This document shows positions 36,963-45,133 of a DNA stretch of 64,000 bases, in pieces. This stretch comes from Nocardioides scoriae (GTDB lineage: Bacteria > Actinomycetota > Actinomycetes > Propionibacteriales > Nocardioidaceae), in NCBI RefSeq assembly GCF_900104965.1, contig NZ_LT629757.1, forward strand, positions 992,001-1,056,000, in the 5' to 3' direction. The position numbers were made by a program, and so were the translations under genes. The notes under the pieces were generated by a model. It ran no database searches. It saw nothing but the letters and a program-made list of their open reading frames with translations, and was not told the DNA's origin. Each line of letters opens with the position of its first letter. Within the stretch, counting starts at the first letter, position 1.

Positions 36963-38126
36963 TCAGGCGTGGGTGATGGCGCCCGAGTCGTCCTTCTTCA
37001 GGGAGCGGCTGACGACCATCCGCTGGATCTGGTTGGTGCCCTCGAAGATCTGCATCACCTTGGCCTCGCGCATGTAGCGCTCGACGGGGAAGTCCTTGGT
37101 GTAGCCGGCGCCGCCGAGGACCTGGACGGCGTCGGTGGTGACCTTCATGGCGTTGTCGGTGGCGACCAGCTTGGCGATCGAGGCCTCGCGGCCGAAGGGT
37201 CGGCCGAGGTCGCGCAGGCGGGCGGCGTGCAGGGTGGTCTGGCGGGCGCTCTGCACGGCGGCCTCCATGTCGGCCAGCACGAAGGCCAGGCCCTGGTGGT
37301 CGATGATCGCCGACCCGAAGGTCTCGCGCTCGCGGGCGTAGGCCACCGCGCGGTCCAGCGCGCCCTGGGCCAGGCCCACGGCGACGGCGGCGATGCCGAG
37401 GCGTCCGGAGTCGAGGCCCGCCAGGGCGATCCGCAGGCCGTCGCCCTCCTCGCCGAGGCGGCGCTCGACCGGGACCCGGACGCCGTCGAAGCGCATCGTG
37501 GCGGTCGCCGAGCCGGTGAGGCCCATCTTGTGCTCGGGCGGGTCGGCCGACAGGCCCTCGGCGTCGGCCGGCACGAGGAAGCAGGAGATGCCGTTGCGGT
37601 CGTCGGAGGTGCGGGCCATCACCTTGTAGAAGTCGGCGTGGCCGCCGTGGGTGGTCCAGGCCTTGGCGCCGTCGATGACGTAGTCGTCGCCCTCGCGCCT
37701 GGCGCGCGTGCGCATCGCCGCGGGGTCGGAGCCGGCGTGGGCCTCGGACAGGCAGTAGGCGCCGAGCTGGGTGCCGCCGAGCATCTCGGGCAGCCAGGCC
37801 AGCTGCTCGGGGGTGCCGCGGGTCGCGAGGCCGAAGCAGGCCAGGCCGTGGACGCTGACGCCCACCCCGACGCTGGCCCAGACGCTCGAGATCTCCTCGA
37901 GCACCTGCAGGTAGACCTCGTAGGAGAGCCCGCCGCCGCCCACCTCCTCGGGGTAGGGCAGGCCCAGCAGGCCCATCTCCCCCAGGCTCGCGAACACGTC
38001 GCGGGGGAAGGTCTCGGTCGCCTCGGCCTCGACCGACCGGTCGCGCAGGTCGTCCTGGGCGACCTGGCGGACCAGCCGCACGAGGTCGGCGGCCTCCTCG
38101 CTGGGCAGGTGGCGGTCAGCCGGCAT
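36963..38126 (-). CDS. Acyl-CoA dehydrogenase
   Basis: A 387-residue flavoprotein with the family signatures AYCLSEAHAGSDPAAM (ACADs_1), QVLGGAGYTKDFPVERYMREA (ACADs_2) and the catalytic Glu in QIFEGTNQIQR. It oxidises a short- or medium-chain acyl-CoA at the alpha-beta bond and passes electrons to ETF. ATG at 38126 with AGGAGG upstream. It is a single gene with no beta-oxidation neighbours, so the chain length is open. Confidence 0.93.
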   Translation of the reverse strand: MPADRHLPSEEAADLVRLVRQVAQDDLRDRSVEAEATETFPRDVFASLGEMGLLGLPYPEEVGGGGLSYEVYLQVLEEISSVWASVGVGVSVHGLACFGLATRGTPEQLAWLPEMLGGTQLGAYCLSEAHAGSDPAAMRTRARREGDDYVIDGAKAWTTHGGHADFYKVMARTSDDRNGISCFLVPADAEGLSADPPEHKMGLTGSATATMRFDGVRVPVERRLGEEGDGLRIALAGLDSGRLGIAAVAVGLAQGALDRAVAYARERETFGSAIIDHQGLAFVLADMEAAVQSARQTTLHAARLRDLGRPFGREASIAKLVATDNAMKVTTDAVQVLGGAGYTKDFPVERYMREAKVMQIFEGTNQIQRMVVSRSLKKDDSGAITHA

Positions 38127-38186
38127 GCGTCCTCCTGGGGGTGTACGTCGGACCGTACCGGCCCACGGCTCGGACCGGCCCAGTCG

Positions 38187-38200
38187 CCTATCCCAGTAGG
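38187..38200. promoter_or_regulatory. CCTA-N6-TAGG inverted repeat
   Basis: CCTATCCCAGTAGG followed by AATACAG, an AT-rich island in the 132-bp gap between the divergent acyl-CoA dehydrogenase and monooxygenase genes. It is a candidate operator/promoter of the monooxygenase operon. Confidence 0.4.
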
Positions 38201-38258
38201 AATACAGTGGATCAGGAGCCGGCCGCCCGGGCCAGGCCCCTCCAGGACGGGAGACCAC

Positions 38259-39416
38259 GTGACCCCGCTGCACCTCGCGGTCGCCCTCGACGGCGCCGGC
38301 TGGCACTCCGCCGCCTGGCGGCTCCCGGAGGCCCGGCCGACCGAGCTGCTGAGCGCCGGCTACTGGACCGACCTCGCGCAGGAGGCCGAGCGCGGGCTCC
38401 TCGACCTGGTCACCTTCGAGGACGCCCTGGCGCCCCAGAGCGACACCCGCCCTGGCGGGCCCGCGGGAGGCCGGGTGCAGGGCCGGCTCGACGCCGTCCT
38501 GCTCGCCGCCCGCGTCGCCCCGCTCACGCACCACCTCGGGCTGGTCCCGACCGCCACCGTCACCCACACCGAGCCCTTCCACCTCTCCAAGGCGATCGCC
38601 ACCCTCGACCACGTCAGCACCGGTCGCGCCGGCTGGCGCCCGCGGGTCTCGGCGACCCGGGCCGAGGCCGACCACGTCGGACGGCGACCCGTGGCCGCCG
38701 TCGAGGACCTGGTCGAGGAGGCGGGCGAGGTCGTGGAGGTGGTGCGGCAGCTGTGGGACAGCTGGGAGGACGACGCGGAGATCCGCGACGCCGCCACGGG
38801 GCGCTTCGTCGACCGCGACAAGCTCCACCACGTCGACTTCGAGGGCCGCTGGTTCAGCGTGCGCGGTCCGTCCATCACGCCCCGACCGCCCCAGGGCCAG
38901 CCCGTGGTCGTCGCCCTGTCGCACACGGCGGGGGCGCACCGCTTCGCCGCCCGGCACGCCGACGTCGTGCTGCTGGCCCCGCACGGCACCGACGCCACCC
39001 GCGCCGTCGTCTCCGACCTGCGCGAGGAGCAGCACGCAGCCGGCCGGGAGCAGGCGCCGCTGCACCTGTTCGGCGAGCTCGTGGTGCACCTCGACCACGA
39101 CGCTGCCCGGGCCCGCGACCGCGCCGCCCACCTCGACGACCTCGTCGGCGGGCCGGAGGACTCCGACGCCGAGACCTTCGTCGGCACGCCCGCCGACCTC
39201 GCCGACCTGCTGCTCGAGCGGCAGCAGGCCGGCCTCACCGGGTTCCGGCTGCGCCCGGCGGCGCTGCCCCACGACCTGGTCGCCGTCACCCGCGGGCTGG
39301 TGCCCGAGCTGCAGCGCCGCGGCGCGTTCCGGACGGCGTACGACGCCCCGACGCTGCGCGGCCGCCTCGGCCTGCCCCGCCCGACCAACCGGTACGCCGC
39401 CGGAGCCCCCGCGTGA
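38259..39416 (+). CDS. LLM-class flavin-dependent oxidoreductase
   Basis: A 385-residue bacterial luciferase-like TIM barrel, with LLDLVTFEDAL, HHLGLVPTATVTHTEPFHLSKAIATLDHVSTGRAGWRP and RPPQGQPVVVALS. This pattern is close to the NtaA/SnaA group but divergent from its partner. It needs reduced FMN (or F420H2) from another enzyme. GTG start at 38259. First of three overlapping monooxygenase genes. The substrate is unknown. Confidence 0.82.
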   Translation: MTPLHLAVALDGAGWHSAAWRLPEARPTELLSAGYWTDLAQEAERGLLDLVTFEDALAPQSDTRPGGPAGGRVQGRLDAVLLAARVAPLTHHLGLVPTATVTHTEPFHLSKAIATLDHVSTGRAGWRPRVSATRAEADHVGRRPVAAVEDLVEEAGEVVEVVRQLWDSWEDDAEIRDAATGRFVDRDKLHHVDFEGRWFSVRGPSITPRPPQGQPVVVALSHTAGAHRFAARHADVVLLAPHGTDATRAVVSDLREEQHAAGREQAPLHLFGELVVHLDHDAARARDRAAHLDDLVGGPEDSDAETFVGTPADLADLLLERQQAGLTGFRLRPAALPHDLVAVTRGLVPELQRRGAFRTAYDAPTLRGRLGLPRPTNRYAAGAPA

Positions 39417-40774
39417 GCCGGCCCCTCAAGCAGGTCCACCTGGCCGCGCACTTCCCCGGGGTCAACAACACCACCGTGTGGAGCGACCCCGCGGCCGGCA
39501 GCCACATCGACTTCGCGTCGTTCGTCCACCTCGCGCGCACGGCCGAGCGCGCCAAGCTGGACTTCTTCTTCCTCGCCGAGGGCCTGCGGCTGCGCGAGCA
39601 GGGCGGCCGGATCCACGACCTCGACGTCGTCGGACGGCCCGACACCTTCACGGTGCTGGCCGCGCTCGCCGGCGTGACCGAGCGGCTGGGTCTGGCCGGC
39701 ACCATCAGCTCGACCTTCAACGAGCCCTACGAGGTGGCGCGCCAGTTCGCCACCCTCGACCACCTCTCGGAGGGCCGCGCGGCCTGGAACGTCGTCACCT
39801 CCTGGGACGCCTTCACCGGAGAGAACTTCCGGCGCGGCGGCTTCCTGCCGCGGGAGGACCGCTACACCCGCGCCGAGCAGTTCCTGCGCACCGCCTGGGA
39901 GCTGTTCGACTCCTGGGACGACGGCGTCGTGGTCGCCGACCGGGCCTCGGGCCGCTTCCTGGGCGAGGGCCGCGCCGGCGCGTTCGCCCACCGCGACCAG
40001 CACTTCGACATCAGCGGCACCTTCACCACGCCGCGCAGCCCGCAGGGCCGGCCGGTGATCCTCCAGGCCGGCGACTCCGAGGAGGGCCGGGAGTTCGCGG
40101 CGGCCACGGCCGACGCCATCTTCACCCGCCACGCGACGTACGACGCGGGCCGGGCCTTCCACGCCGACGTCAAGCGCCGCCTCGCCGCCCACGGCCGCCA
40201 GCCGCACCAGCTGGTGGTGCTGCCCGCCGCCACCTTCGTGCTCGGCGACACCGACGCCGACGCCCGGGTGCGGGCCCGGCACGTGCGGCTGCAGCAGGTG
40301 AGCGGGGCGACCGCGATCGCCCACCTCGAGCAGGTCTGGAACCGCGACCTCTCGGCGTACGACCCCGACGGCCCGCTGCCCGAGGTCGACCCCGTCCCGG
40401 GGGAGAACACCGTCTCGCTCGGTCGCGCCCAGACCAGGATGTACGCCGACCCGGCCGCCACCGCGTCCCAGTGGCGCACCCTGGCCGCCGAGCGCGGCCT
40501 GTCCATCCGCGAGCTGGTGGTCGAGGTGACCGGGCGCCAGACCTTCGTCGGCTCCGCCGCGACCGTCGCCGCCACCATCGACCGCTACGTGCAGGACGAC
40601 GTCAGCGACGGCTTCGTGCTGGTGCCCCACCTGACCCCGGGCGGCCTGGACGAGTTCGCCGACACCGTGGTCCCGCTGCTGCAGGGACGCGGCGTCTTCC
40701 GCACCGAGTACACCGGCACGACGCTGCGCGACCACCTCGGCATCGACGCGCCCGTCCCCGAGGAGGCCCCGTGA
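39413..40774 (+). CDS. NtaA/DmoA-family FMN-dependent monooxygenase
   Basis: A 453-residue protein typical of the nitrilotriacetate/dimethylsulfide/dibenzothiophene-sulfone monooxygenase group: FFLAEGLRLRE, GTISSTFNEPYEVARQFATLDHLSEGRAAWNVVTSWD, NFRRGGFLPREDRY, SPQGRPVILQAGDSEEGREFAA. Such enzymes use FMNH2 and O2 to cleave C-N or C-S bonds. GTG start at 39413 by GTGA overlap. No flavin reductase or ABC transporter is adjacent. Confidence 0.87.
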   Translation: MSRPLKQVHLAAHFPGVNNTTVWSDPAAGSHIDFASFVHLARTAERAKLDFFFLAEGLRLREQGGRIHDLDVVGRPDTFTVLAALAGVTERLGLAGTISSTFNEPYEVARQFATLDHLSEGRAAWNVVTSWDAFTGENFRRGGFLPREDRYTRAEQFLRTAWELFDSWDDGVVVADRASGRFLGEGRAGAFAHRDQHFDISGTFTTPRSPQGRPVILQAGDSEEGREFAAATADAIFTRHATYDAGRAFHADVKRRLAAHGRQPHQLVVLPAATFVLGDTDADARVRARHVRLQQVSGATAIAHLEQVWNRDLSAYDPDGPLPEVDPVPGENTVSLGRAQTRMYADPAATASQWRTLAAERGLSIRELVVEVTGRQTFVGSAATVAATIDRYVQDDVSDGFVLVPHLTPGGLDEFADTVVPLLQGRGVFRTEYTGTTLRDHLGIDAPVPEEAP

Positions 40775-41997
40775 CCGGCCCCGCCACCAGCGGCCCCGCC
40801 ACCAGCGGCCCCACCCGCGTCCCGCTCACCGTGCTCGACCTGGTGCCGGTGGTCTCGGGGTCCGACGCCCCGGAGGCGCTGCGCCGCAGCACCGATCTGG
40901 CCCGCCGCGCCGAGGCGCTCGGGTACGCCCGCTACTGGGTCGCCGAGCACCACCTCAACCCCGGCGTCGCCGGCACCGCGCCGGCGGTGGTGCTGGCCCT
41001 GCTCGGGACGGTCACGACGCGGATCCGGCTGGGCTCGGCCGCGGTGCTGACGGGGCACCGCACGGCGCTGTCGGTCGTGGAGGAGTTCGGCCTGCTGGAC
41101 GCGGCGTACCCCGGTCGCATCGACCTCGGCCTCGGCCGCTCCGGAGGGCGGCACCTGCCACCCGGCCAGGGGACCCGCTCGACCGGACAGCCGAGCTCCC
41201 CGCGGCCGGACGGCACCCCGACCGACGCCGGGTCCGCGGCAGGCCCACCGGACGAGCACGGCGACCGCCGGGCGCCCAACGGGCTGCTGCTGCCGGCGCC
41301 GTTCTCGTCGGCGGCGTTGCTCTCCTCGCCGCGCTTCGCGCTCCAGGCGGCCCTGCTGCAGCAGCCGGAGGCCCGGACGCCCGACTACGGCGACTGGGTC
41401 CACGACCTGCTCGCCCTGCTGGGCGACGGCCTCGTCTCGGACGACGGCGTCGAGGCCCGGCCCGTGCCCGGGGCGGGGTCGGCGGTCCAGCCCTGGGTCC
41501 TGGGCAGCAGCCCTGGTCGCAGCGCCGAGGTGGCCGGCGCCCGGGGGCTGCGCTTCGGCGCCAACTACCACGTGGCGCCGAGCGCGGTGCTGGACGCGGT
41601 GGCGGCGTACCGCAGCGCGTTCCGGCCCTCGCCCGGGCTCGACCGGCCCCACGTGAGCGTCTCGGCGGACGTCGTGGTGGCCGAGGACGACGCCGCCGCC
41701 GCCGAGCTGGCGACCGGGTTCGGGCTGTGGGTGCACAGCATCCGCAGCGGGCAGGGGGCGATCGCGTTCCCCACGCCCGAGGAGGCCCGCCGCCACGCCT
41801 GGACCGACGAGGAGCGGGCGCTGGTGCGCGACCGGGTCGCGACCCAGGTGGTCGGCTCGCCCGACACGGTGGTGGCGCGCCTGGAGCAGCTGCAGGAGGC
41901 GACGGGCGCCGACGAGCTGGCGATCACCACGATCACCCACGACCACGCCGCCCGGGTGCGCTCCTACGAGCTGCTGGCCGACGCCTGGCACGGCTGA
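40771..41997 (+). CDS. MsnO8-family LLM oxidoreductase
   Basis: A 408-residue luciferase-like protein of the MsnO8 type: LTVLDLVPVVSGSDAPEALRRSTDLARRAEALGYARYWVAEHH, IRLGSAAVLTGHRTALSVVEEFGLLDAAYPGRIDLGLGRSGG. A long low-complexity insert (about residues 135-175, rich in Gly, Pro and Ser) is unlike most members. GTG start by overlap. It completes the three-gene operon. Confidence 0.85.
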   Translation: MTGPATSGPATSGPTRVPLTVLDLVPVVSGSDAPEALRRSTDLARRAEALGYARYWVAEHHLNPGVAGTAPAVVLALLGTVTTRIRLGSAAVLTGHRTALSVVEEFGLLDAAYPGRIDLGLGRSGGRHLPPGQGTRSTGQPSSPRPDGTPTDAGSAAGPPDEHGDRRAPNGLLLPAPFSSAALLSSPRFALQAALLQQPEARTPDYGDWVHDLLALLGDGLVSDDGVEARPVPGAGSAVQPWVLGSSPGRSAEVAGARGLRFGANYHVAPSAVLDAVAAYRSAFRPSPGLDRPHVSVSADVVVAEDDAAAAELATGFGLWVHSIRSGQGAIAFPTPEEARRHAWTDEERALVRDRVATQVVGSPDTVVARLEQLQEATGADELAITTITHDHAARVRSYELLADAWHG

Positions 41998-42006
41998 GCG
42001 GGGCAA

Positions 42007-42044
42007 CAGGTCGCAGACGCGGACTGCTTCACGCCTGCGACCTG
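42007..42044 (+). terminator. Hairpin after the monooxygenase operon
   Basis: CAGGTCGCAG (42007-42016) and CTGCGACCTG (42035-42044) make a perfect 10-bp stem with an 18-nt loop, 10 nt past the last stop. Confidence 0.6.
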
Positions 42045-42223
42045 ATGTGTGCCGTACACCTGTGCGTGCGGTCGGTGCACACTGACCTCGTGCCCGATGC
42101 CCCACGGTTGAGACGCCCGTCCCACCGCAGGAGTCCCGTCGGGCCGGAGACCCGCGTCACCCCCATGGCCCACGTGGGACCATGGTCGGGCCCCACAGTC
42201 CGGCACTGCTCCGAGGAAGACGT

Positions 42224-43024
42224 GTGACGCCCAGCTATCCCCCCGCCCTGCTGCAGTCCTTCGAGGACCTGTCGCGCGTGGTCTTCCGCGCCGACTCGCC
42301 GCAGGAGGTCTACGACGACGTGTGCCGCCAGACGGTCCGGATCGTCGACGGCTGCGACCACGCCTCGCTCATGCTGCGCCGACGCGGTGGCGCGTCGGGC
42401 GAGGGGGCGGCGTACACCGCCGGCTCCTCGGACGAGACCGCCGCCCACAGCGACCGCCTCGAGCTCGCGATCGGCGAGGGCCCCTGCCTCGACGTGCTGC
42501 GCGACGACGAGCCGGAGCACCACTTCTGCCCCGACCTGCGCGCCGCCTCCGCCAGCAGGTGGCCAGCGCTGGCCGAGCGGCTGGTCGAGGAGACGCCCGT
42601 GCGGGGCGTGGCCGGCTTCCGGGTCCGGGTGGACGACGAGGCGGTGGGAGCGCTCAACATCTTCAGCCGCGACCCGCGTGCCCTCACCGAGGACTCGATG
42701 GCCCAGGCAGCCGTGATCGCGGCCTTCGTGAGCGTGGCGCTGCAGGCCGTGCGCAACGGCCAGGAGCGCGACACCCTGCGCCGCGGGCTCGACAGCAACC
42801 GCATCATCGGCAAGGCCGTCGGCCTGCTGATGTCCTCGCAGGGACTCACCGACGACGAGGCCTTCGACGTGCTCGCGCGCCTCTCGCAGGAGATGAACGT
42901 CAAGCTCGCCCAGCTGGCCACCGACGTCGTCGCCCAGCACCACCGTGGCCTCGCCGAGGCCCCGGCCGCCGCCACGGCCCTGCCCCCCGGCCCGGCGGCC
43001 GACCCCTCGCCCGCGCAGGCGTGA
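42224..43024 (+). CDS. GAF-ANTAR regulator
   Basis: A 266-residue protein with an N-terminal GAF domain (about 10-165, e.g. RLELAIGEGPCLDVLRDDEPEHHF, GALNIFSRDP) and a C-terminal ANTAR RNA-binding domain (about 175-235, LRRGLDSNRIIGKAVGLLMSSQGLTDDEAFDVLARLSQEMNVKLAQLATDVV). ANTAR proteins act as antiterminators on paired hairpins. The GTG at 42224 has GAGGAAG upstream; an earlier ATG at 42182 is possible. No antitermination target is obvious nearby. The 3' end overlaps the WcbI-like gene. Confidence 0.9.
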   Translation: MTPSYPPALLQSFEDLSRVVFRADSPQEVYDDVCRQTVRIVDGCDHASLMLRRRGGASGEGAAYTAGSSDETAAHSDRLELAIGEGPCLDVLRDDEPEHHFCPDLRAASASRWPALAERLVEETPVRGVAGFRVRVDDEAVGALNIFSRDPRALTEDSMAQAAVIAAFVSVALQAVRNGQERDTLRRGLDSNRIIGKAVGLLMSSQGLTDDEAFDVLARLSQEMNVKLAQLATDVVAQHHRGLAEAPAAATALPPGPAADPSPAQA

Positions 43025-43959
43025 GCCCGCGCCCGGCCGCCGAGGGGCACCACTACCGCCACTTCCTCGCCGGGCCCACGACCGGTGCCGGGGACCGGCC
43101 GCTGCTCCTGGCGGTCGGCAACTGCCAGGCCGAGTCGTTGCGGCTGCTGCTCCGGGGCGAGGACGTGCGCACGGTCCGGGTGCCGGCCCTGCACGACCTG
43201 CGGCCCGAGGAGGTCGCGGTGCTGCACGCCTGGGTGCGGGCCAGCGAGCTGCTCGTGGTGCCGCCCGTGGCCGACGACTACCGGGGACTCCCCCTCGGCA
43301 GCGACCAGCTCGTGGCCCTGCTCCCCCCCTCGGCGCGGGTCGCCCGCGTCCCCCTGGTGAGGTGGGCCGGCCTGCACCCCTGGCAGCTGGTCGTCCACCC
43401 GCCGGGGCTGCCCGACCCCGAGCCGCCGGTCGTGGCCTACCACGACCTGCGGGTCCTCGCCGAGGCCGCGTGGGCCCGGTCCGGCCGTCCCCGCCCCGAG
43501 CCGGTGCCGCCGTCGGCCGACGGGCTGCGCGAGGTCGCCCGGACCTCGCGTGCGGAGCTCGCCCGCCGGGAGGGGCGCGCCGGCACGGTGGTCGTCAGCG
43601 ACCTGCTGGCCCGGCCCAGCGGGGAGGAGATGCGCACCGTCAACCACCCCGGCAACCGGCTGCTCGAACCGCTGGCGGCGCGGGTCCGCGCGGCGCTGGG
43701 CCTGGCCGCCCTGGGCCCCGGGGTGGACCGCCCGCTGCTGACCTCGGTGGTCGCGCCGCTCGAGCCGGCCGTCGTGGCGGCCCTGCAGCTGTCCGCGCCC
43801 GCCCGGTCGGACTGGACCGTCGACGGCGCCGCCGTCACCACCGAGGAGGTCCGCCGCACCCACCTCGGCTGGTACGCCGCCCGCCCCGACGTCCTGGACG
43901 TCGCGGTCGAGCGGGCCCGGGAGCCCGCCGGCCTGCTCGGGGTGCCCCTGCCGGGCTGA
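43021..43959 (+). CDS. WcbI-family putative polysaccharide acetyltransferase
   Basis: A 312-residue protein with the WcbI hallmark GNCQAESLRLLLRG near residue 33 and VVPPVADDYRGLPLGSDQL, HPGNRLLEPLAARV later. WcbI of Burkholderia binds CoA and takes part in capsule acetylation; SGNH-like chemistry is proposed. No polysaccharide genes are near, so the role is open. GTG start overlaps the ANTAR gene stop (GTGA). A 13-bp tandem repeat runs over its own stop codon. Confidence 0.78.
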   Translation: MSPRPAAEGHHYRHFLAGPTTGAGDRPLLLAVGNCQAESLRLLLRGEDVRTVRVPALHDLRPEEVAVLHAWVRASELLVVPPVADDYRGLPLGSDQLVALLPPSARVARVPLVRWAGLHPWQLVVHPPGLPDPEPPVVAYHDLRVLAEAAWARSGRPRPEPVPPSADGLREVARTSRAELARREGRAGTVVVSDLLARPSGEEMRTVNHPGNRLLEPLAARVRAALGLAALGPGVDRPLLTSVVAPLEPAVVAALQLSAPARSDWTVDGAAVTTEEVRRTHLGWYAARPDVLDVAVERAREPAGLLGVPLPG

Positions 43960-44051
43960 CCTGCCGGGCTGACCTGCCGGGCTGACCTGCCGGGCTGGCC
44001 TGCCGGGCTGGCCTGCCGGGCTGACCTGCCGGGCTGACCTGCCGCGCCGGC
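43948..44051 (+). repeat. 13-bp minisatellite over the WcbI-like stop codon
   Basis: Eight contiguous copies of CTGCCGGGCTGAC (two with GGC at the end, the last one degenerate). The first copy contains the TGA stop codon (43957-43959). Because 13 is not a multiple of three, the reading frame changes in each copy. Confidence 0.9.
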
Positions 44052-44107
44052 CCGGCCGACCCGCCGGGCCGATCCCGAGCGGCAGGCCCGGAGCGGCGGA
44101 CCGGGCC

Positions 44108-44121
44108 GTGACGGTCGTCAC
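44108..44121. promoter_or_regulatory. GTGACG-GT-CGTCAC inverted repeat
   Basis: A perfect 6-2-6 inverted repeat about 24 bp before a TACCCT -10-like hexamer (44145-44150) upstream of the AraC-type gene. It is a candidate operator. Confidence 0.4.
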
Positions 44122-44170
44122 TGGTCGGATGCGGCGGGGGCACCTACCCTCGACTCGCAGGGAGGCCGGC

Positions 44171-45133
44171 ATGCGCAGCGACCTGGCACACGAGCAGGCG
44201 GAGGACCGCTCCGCCTGGTCCTCGCTGCTGCGCGAGCGCTTCGTCGCCCTCGAGGTCGGCGACGCCGCGCGCAACGACGTCCACGGCGACGTCGACAGCT
44301 GGTCGCTGGGCCACCTGCAGGTCTCGCGGGTGCGCTCGGTCTCCCAGGCCATCGAGCGAAGCCCCGCCCTGGTGCGCAGCGACGACCGCGACTACCTCCA
44401 GGTCGGGCTGATCCGCGAGGGAGCCGCGCTGACCCACCAGGACGGCCGCGAGGCCCTCCTCGGGGTCGGCGACTTCGTGATCTACGAGACCACCCGGCCC
44501 TTCGACTGGGTGCTCCGCAGCGGGGAGCGCGACCCGCTCTGGACCATGGACGTGTTCACCTGGCCCCGCGAGAGCCTGGCGCTGAGCCGGGCCCACTCGC
44601 GGCTGGCGACCGCACGCACCATGCGCGGCGACGCCGGCCTGAGCGCGGTGATCTCGCGAATGCTGGCCTCGCTGGTGGCCGAGCGCCCCGCGCTCGAGCC
44701 GCCGCGCGCGGCGTCGCTGGCCGACGAGGTGGGCGACCTGCTCGCCGTGCTCGCGTGCGGCGTCGTGCCGATGGAGTCCCACCGGCGCGACGCCGCGCTG
44801 CTGGCCTCGGTGGAGCGCTACATCGACGACCACCTGCACGACCCGGGGCTCGGCCCCGACGAGGTCGCCCGGGCCCACTCCGTGTCGACCCGGCAGCTGC
44901 ACCGCCTCTTCGCCGACCGCCAGCAGACCGTGGCCCGCACCATCCGGACCCGGCGCCTGGAGCGGTGTCGGCGCGAGCTGGTCTCCCCCGCGGGGGCGGG
45001 GAGAGCCGTGGCCGAGATCGGCCGGCGGTGGGGCTTCGTCGACGCCGGCAGCTTCGGCCGGGCGTTCCGCGAGGCCTACGGCGTCAGCCCGACGCAGTAC
45101 CGCGACGGCGCCGGGTGGCGCAGGACGACCTAG
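44171..45133 (+). CDS. AraC-family transcriptional regulator
   Basis: A 320-residue protein with an N-terminal AraC-binding-like cupin domain (about 20-185, YLQVGLIREGAALTHQDGREALLGVGDFVIYETTRPF) and a C-terminal double HTH (about 215-312, VERYIDDHLHDPGLGPDEVARAHSVSTRQLHRLF; AEIGRRWGFVDAGSFGRAFREAYGVSPTQYR). ATG at 44171 with AGGGAGG upstream. It converges on the molybdopterin gene; the two stop codons share the bases CTAG (45130-45133). It may control that gene or others. The effector is unknown. Confidence 0.9.
   Translation: MRSDLAHEQAEDRSAWSSLLRERFVALEVGDAARNDVHGDVDSWSLGHLQVSRVRSVSQAIERSPALVRSDDRDYLQVGLIREGAALTHQDGREALLGVGDFVIYETTRPFDWVLRSGERDPLWTMDVFTWPRESLALSRAHSRLATARTMRGDAGLSAVISRMLASLVAERPALEPPRAASLADEVGDLLAVLACGVVPMESHRRDAALLASVERYIDDHLHDPGLGPDEVARAHSVSTRQLHRLFADRQQTVARTIRTRRLERCRRELVSPAGAGRAVAEIGRRWGFVDAGSFGRAFREAYGVSPTQYRDGAGWRRTT

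Noticed and set aside
42001-42223. Small protein gene between the monooxygenases and the ANTAR gene
   Set aside because: Short frames exist but none has a ribosome site or family pattern; a terminator and a promoter region explain the stretch.
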